Below are positions 61,191 to 64,000 of a stretch of 64,000 bases of DNA, piece by piece (positions within the stretch are counted from its first letter, which is position 1; the number at the start of each line of letters is the position of its first letter). A program made the position numbers and the translations under genes. Below the pieces are notes generated by a model that searched no databases, was not told the origin of the DNA, and saw nothing but the letters and a program-made list of their open reading frames with translations. The DNA is from Streptomyces sp. NBC_00390 (lineage in GTDB: Bacteria; Actinomycetota; Actinomycetes; Streptomycetales; Streptomycetaceae), in NCBI RefSeq assembly GCF_036057275.1, contig NZ_CP107945.1:4092001-4156000 (forward strand), given 5' to 3'.

Positions 61191-62726
61191 GTGGCTCGAG
61201 ACCGGCTGTACCCCGAGCCGACGGGCGAGGTGCGCATGAGTCTGTCTCTGCGTTTCGCCGCCGGATCGCACAAGGGCATGATCCGGGAGGGCAACGAGGA
61301 CTCCGGCTACGCCGGCCCGCGCCTTCTCGCGATCGCCGACGGCATGGGCGGCCAGGCCGCCGGCGAGGTCGCCTCCTCCGAGGTCATCTCCACGCTGGTC
61401 CAGCTCGATGACGATGTGCCGGGCTCCGACATCCTCACCTCGCTCGGTACCGCCGTGCAGCGGGCCAACGACCAGCTGCGTGTGATGGTCGAGGAGGACC
61501 CCCAGCTCGAGGGCATGGGCACCACGCTCACCGCCCTGCTGTGGACCGGGCAGCGGCTCGGCCTCGTGCACGTCGGCGACTCGCGTGCGTATCTGCTGCG
61601 CGACGGTGTGCTGACCCAGATCACCCAGGACCACACCTGGGTGCAGCGGCTGGTCGACGAGGGCCGCATCACCGAAGAGGAAGCCACCACCCACCCGCAG
61701 CGCTCCCTGCTGATGCGCGCGCTGGGCAGCGGCGACCACGTCGAGCCCGACCTCTCCATCCGCGAGGTCCGTGCCGGCGACCGCTATCTGATCTGCTCCG
61801 ACGGTCTGTCCGGCGTCGTGTCGCACCAGACGATGGAGGACACCCTCGCCAGCTACCAGGGCCCGCAGGAGACCGTGCAGGATCTGATCCAGCTCGCCCT
61901 GCGCGGCGGTGGCCCCGACAACATCACCTGCATCGTCGCCGACGTCCTCGACACCGACTCCGGCGACACCCTCGCCGGGCAGCTCAGCGACACCCCGGTG
62001 GTCGTCGGCGCGGTCGCCGAGAACCAGCACCAGCTGAACGACGGCGGCGCCATGCAGACCCCCGCGGGACGCGCCGCGGGCCTCGGCCGCCAGGCCCCGC
62101 CCCCCGGCGGCGCCTTCGGCCCGCCCGGCAGCGGCGACGTCGGCTACGGCGGCATGCCGCCCGAGGGCAGCTTCGACGCCTTCACCGACGAGGACTTCGT
62201 CAAGCAGCGCGGCGGCCGCAAGTGGCTGAAGCGCTCCTTCTACCTCGTCCTCGCCCTGGGCGTGATCGGCGGCGGTCTGTACGGCGGCTACCGCTGGACC
62301 CAGACCCAGTACTACGTCGGCACCAAGGGCGAGCACGTCGCGCTCTACCGGGGCATCAGCCAGGACCTCGCCTGGGTCTCGCTCTCGGAGGTCGAGAAGG
62401 ACCATCCCGAGATCGAACTCAAGTACCTCCCGCCCTACCAGCGCAAGCAGGTCGAGGCGACGATCACCGAGGACGGCCTCGGCAAGGCCCGCGCCAAGAT
62501 CGAAGAGCTCGCCGACCAGGCGGCCGCCTGCAAGAAGGACGAGCAGCGCCGGGAAGCGGCCGACCGCGTGAGCACCCCGCCACCGGGCGAGGGTGAGGCA
62601 GGCGGCACCGCCGGCACACCCGAGTCCCAGAACGCCAAGACCAAGCCGACCGCAGCTACTCCCTCTCCGGGTCCCACCCTCTCGGAGGAGGAGCAGAAGC
62701 TGGCCTCGAACTGCGGCAAGCAGTAA
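61191..62726 (+). CDS. pstP: PP2C-type Ser/Thr phosphatase PstP
   Basis: 511 aa from GTG 61191, preferred because GGAGGG (61177-61182) lies 8 nt upstream; ATG 61236 (MSLSLRFA) would give 496 aa and has only GCGAGG 5 nt upstream. PP2C motifs: REGNEDSG, IADGMGG, GMGTTLTALL, VGDSRAYL, ICSDGLSGVV, GGGPDNITCIV. Gly/Pro linker, TM (~350-370), then ~135 extracytoplasmic residues ending in a Pro/Thr tail. Reverses PknA/PknB phosphorylation. Confidence 0.94.
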   Translation: MARDRLYPEPTGEVRMSLSLRFAAGSHKGMIREGNEDSGYAGPRLLAIADGMGGQAAGEVASSEVISTLVQLDDDVPGSDILTSLGTAVQRANDQLRVMVEEDPQLEGMGTTLTALLWTGQRLGLVHVGDSRAYLLRDGVLTQITQDHTWVQRLVDEGRITEEEATTHPQRSLLMRALGSGDHVEPDLSIREVRAGDRYLICSDGLSGVVSHQTMEDTLASYQGPQETVQDLIQLALRGGGPDNITCIVADVLDTDSGDTLAGQLSDTPVVVGAVAENQHQLNDGGAMQTPAGRAAGLGRQAPPPGGAFGPPGSGDVGYGGMPPEGSFDAFTDEDFVKQRGGRKWLKRSFYLVLALGVIGGGLYGGYRWTQTQYYVGTKGEHVALYRGISQDLAWVSLSEVEKDHPEIELKYLPPYQRKQVEATITEDGLGKARAKIEELADQAAACKKDEQRREAADRVSTPPPGEGEAGGTAGTPESQNAKTKPTAATPSPGPTLSEEEQKLASNCGKQ

Positions 62727-62752
62727 CCAGGCCGTAGGGGGCCTTCTCCACC

Positions 62753-64000
62753 ATGAGCGTTGTCACCAACACCACCACGATCGGCGCGATCGACGCACCG
62801 AGCCGACGCAACACCGAGCTGATGCTGCTGGGGTTCGCCGTAGCCATCCCGGTGTTCGCGTACATCAACGTGGGCCTCGCCCTCGACGGCGAACTGCCCG
62901 CAGGAGTACTCGGCTACGGGTTCGGCATCGGCCTGCTCGCCGGTGTCGCCCACCTCGTGGTGCGCAAGTTCGCCAAGTACGCCGACCCGCTGCTGCTGCC
63001 GCTGGCGGCACTGCTCAACGGGCTCGGTCTGGTGATGATCTGGCGGCTGGACCAGTCGCAGCGGCTGATCCAGCGCATCGAGTCCCGATACGGTGAAGGA
63101 AGCTTCAGCCCCGACGCCCCCAAGCAGCTGATGTACTCCGCCATCGGCATCACGCTCTTCGTCGCGGTGCTGATGCTGCTGAAGGACCACCGTATCCTGC
63201 AGCGCTACACCTATATCTCGATGGCAGCGGCACTGGTCCTGCTGGTCCTGCCGATGTTCTTCCCTGCCGTGAATGGCGCCAAGATCTGGATCAGCCTGGG
63301 CCCGTTCTCCATCCAGCCCGGCGAGTTCGCCAAGATCATCATTGCGATCTTCTTCTCCGGCTACCTGATGGTGAAGAGAGATGCCCTGGCCCTGGCCAGT
63401 CGGCGCTTCATGGGCCTCTACCTGCCGCGCGGCCGGGACCTCGGTCCCATCCTCGTGGTCTGGGCGATGTCCATCCTGATCCTCGTCTTCGAGACCGACC
63501 TCGGCACCTCGCTGCTGTTCTTCGGACTCTTCGTGATCATGCTCTATGTGGCCACCGAGCGCACCAGCTGGATCGTCTTCGGTCTGCTGATGTCCGCCGT
63601 CGGCGCGGTCGGTGTCGCCTCGTTCGAGCCGCACGTCCAGCAGCGCGTGGAGTTCTGGCTCAACCCCTTCGCCCAGAGCACCTGGGAGCAGAGCGATCAG
63701 ATCGGTCAGGCGCTGATGTCCTTCGGCGCCGGCGGAACCCTCGGCACAGGGCTCGGCCAAGGCGACTCCGACCTCATCGGCTTCGCCGCCAACTCCGACT
63801 TCATCCTCTCCTCCTTCGGCGAGGAGTTCGGGCTGGCCGGGATGATGGCGTTCCTGCTGATCTACGGACTGATCGTGGAACGCGGCGTGCGCACGGCACT
63901 CGCCGCCCGCGACCCGTTCGGCAAGCTGCTCGCCATCGGACTGTCCGGCGCCTTCGCCATCCAGGTCTTCGTCGTCGCCGGTGGTGTCATGGGTCTCATC
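62753..64000 (+). CDS. rodA: SEDS protein RodA/FtsW/SpoVE family (3' end outside window)
   Basis: ATG 62753, 416 codons without stop to the window edge; 26-bp gap after pstP. About ten TM helices; landmarks LVLPMFFPAVNGAKIWISLGPFSIQPGEFAKI, FETDLGTSLLFFGLFVIMLYVATERTSW, FGAGGTLGTGLGQGDSDLIGFAANSDFILSSFGEEFGLAG (catalytic Asp region). Polymerises lipid II into glycan strands together with the class B PBP expected next (pbpA), then pknA/pknB. Confidence 0.95.
   Translation, partial: MSVVTNTTTIGAIDAPSRRNTELMLLGFAVAIPVFAYINVGLALDGELPAGVLGYGFGIGLLAGVAHLVVRKFAKYADPLLLPLAALLNGLGLVMIWRLDQSQRLIQRIESRYGEGSFSPDAPKQLMYSAIGITLFVAVLMLLKDHRILQRYTYISMAAALVLLVLPMFFPAVNGAKIWISLGPFSIQPGEFAKIIIAIFFSGYLMVKRDALALASRRFMGLYLPRGRDLGPILVVWAMSILILVFETDLGTSLLFFGLFVIMLYVATERTSWIVFGLLMSAVGAVGVASFEPHVQQRVEFWLNPFAQSTWEQSDQIGQALMSFGAGGTLGTGLGQGDSDLIGFAANSDFILSSFGEEFGLAGMMAFLLIYGLIVERGVRTALAARDPFGKLLAIGLSGAFAIQVFVVAGGVMGLI

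Noticed and set aside
60717..62405. Open minus-strand frame opposite fhaB and pstP
   Set aside because: The PP2C and FHA motifs on the plus strand are decisive.

Overview
The window is a piece of a high-GC actinobacterial chromosome, almost certainly Streptomyces. The evidence is strong G/C third-position bias, many GTG/TTG starts and 4-bp ATGA/GTGA overlaps, two perfect copies of the Streptomyces parS palindrome, a K15-type DD-peptidase, a mycothiol-dependent isomerase, a Bpa proteasome activator, and the fhaA-fhaB-pstP-rodA cell-wall/signalling operon. Gene order resembles the region left of oriC in S. coelicolor (roughly SCO3809-SCO3846, recalled from memory), so the right end probably points toward dnaA/oriC. 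No prophage, insertion sequence, CRISPR array or classical biosynthetic cluster is visible.

Layout. 1-8.7 kb holds housekeeping and orphan genes: a thioredoxin/NHL propeller protein with a decayed copy of its own N-terminus nearby, a LURP-one-like protein, a nitrilase-family amidase, a mycothiol-type isomerase, a GntR-MFS pair and the K15-type DD-peptidase. 8.7-14.7 kb is a minus-strand set for envelope export (MacB-like permease, ATPase, HlyD-like adaptor), two lipoproteins and a secreted I36-type protein. 15.1-18.7 kb is the first complete 2-oxo acid dehydrogenase operon (E1alpha-E1beta-E2). It is followed by a 1.1-kb stretch with a frameshifted response-regulator pseudogene. 19.8-25 kb holds a phosphotransferase and two divergent membrane Ser/Thr kinases. 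25.1-29.8 kb is a PadR-controlled ABC system, followed by bpa. 30.5-34.9 kb runs on the minus strand as mobA-like, moeA, K+ channel, quinone reductase.

34.9-38.5 kb is a second, branched-chain-type E1alpha-E1beta-E2 operon with a divergent Lrp regulator (bkdR-like). 39.4-49.8 kb is phenylacetate catabolism: TetR regulator, 3-hydroxyacyl-CoA dehydrogenase, paaN and paaABCDE, interrupted by an rRNA/tRNA methyltransferase and an HTTM/DUF5819 membrane pair. Near-identical 18-bp operators lie before paaN/HAD and before paaA. A 16/18 relative lies in the bkd-lrp promoter, suggesting that phenylacetate and branched-chain acyl-CoA supply are coordinated. An acyl-CoA dehydrogenase with a KstR-type palindrome follows, then rhodanese, J-domain and DUF2252 genes, a two-component system whose kinase has an extra C-terminal membrane tail, a hydrolase/GlxA-type regulator pair, GntR remnants and tRNA-Leu(CAG). 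The window closes with fhaA, fhaB, pstP and a truncated rodA/ftsW gene.

There are two perfect parS sites (15108, 32643) and two one-mismatch sites (27694, 54112). The site at 32643 sits inside the overlap of two genes. Starts were chosen from Shine-Dalgarno position, overlap with the upstream stop, and where homology begins; alternatives are stated.
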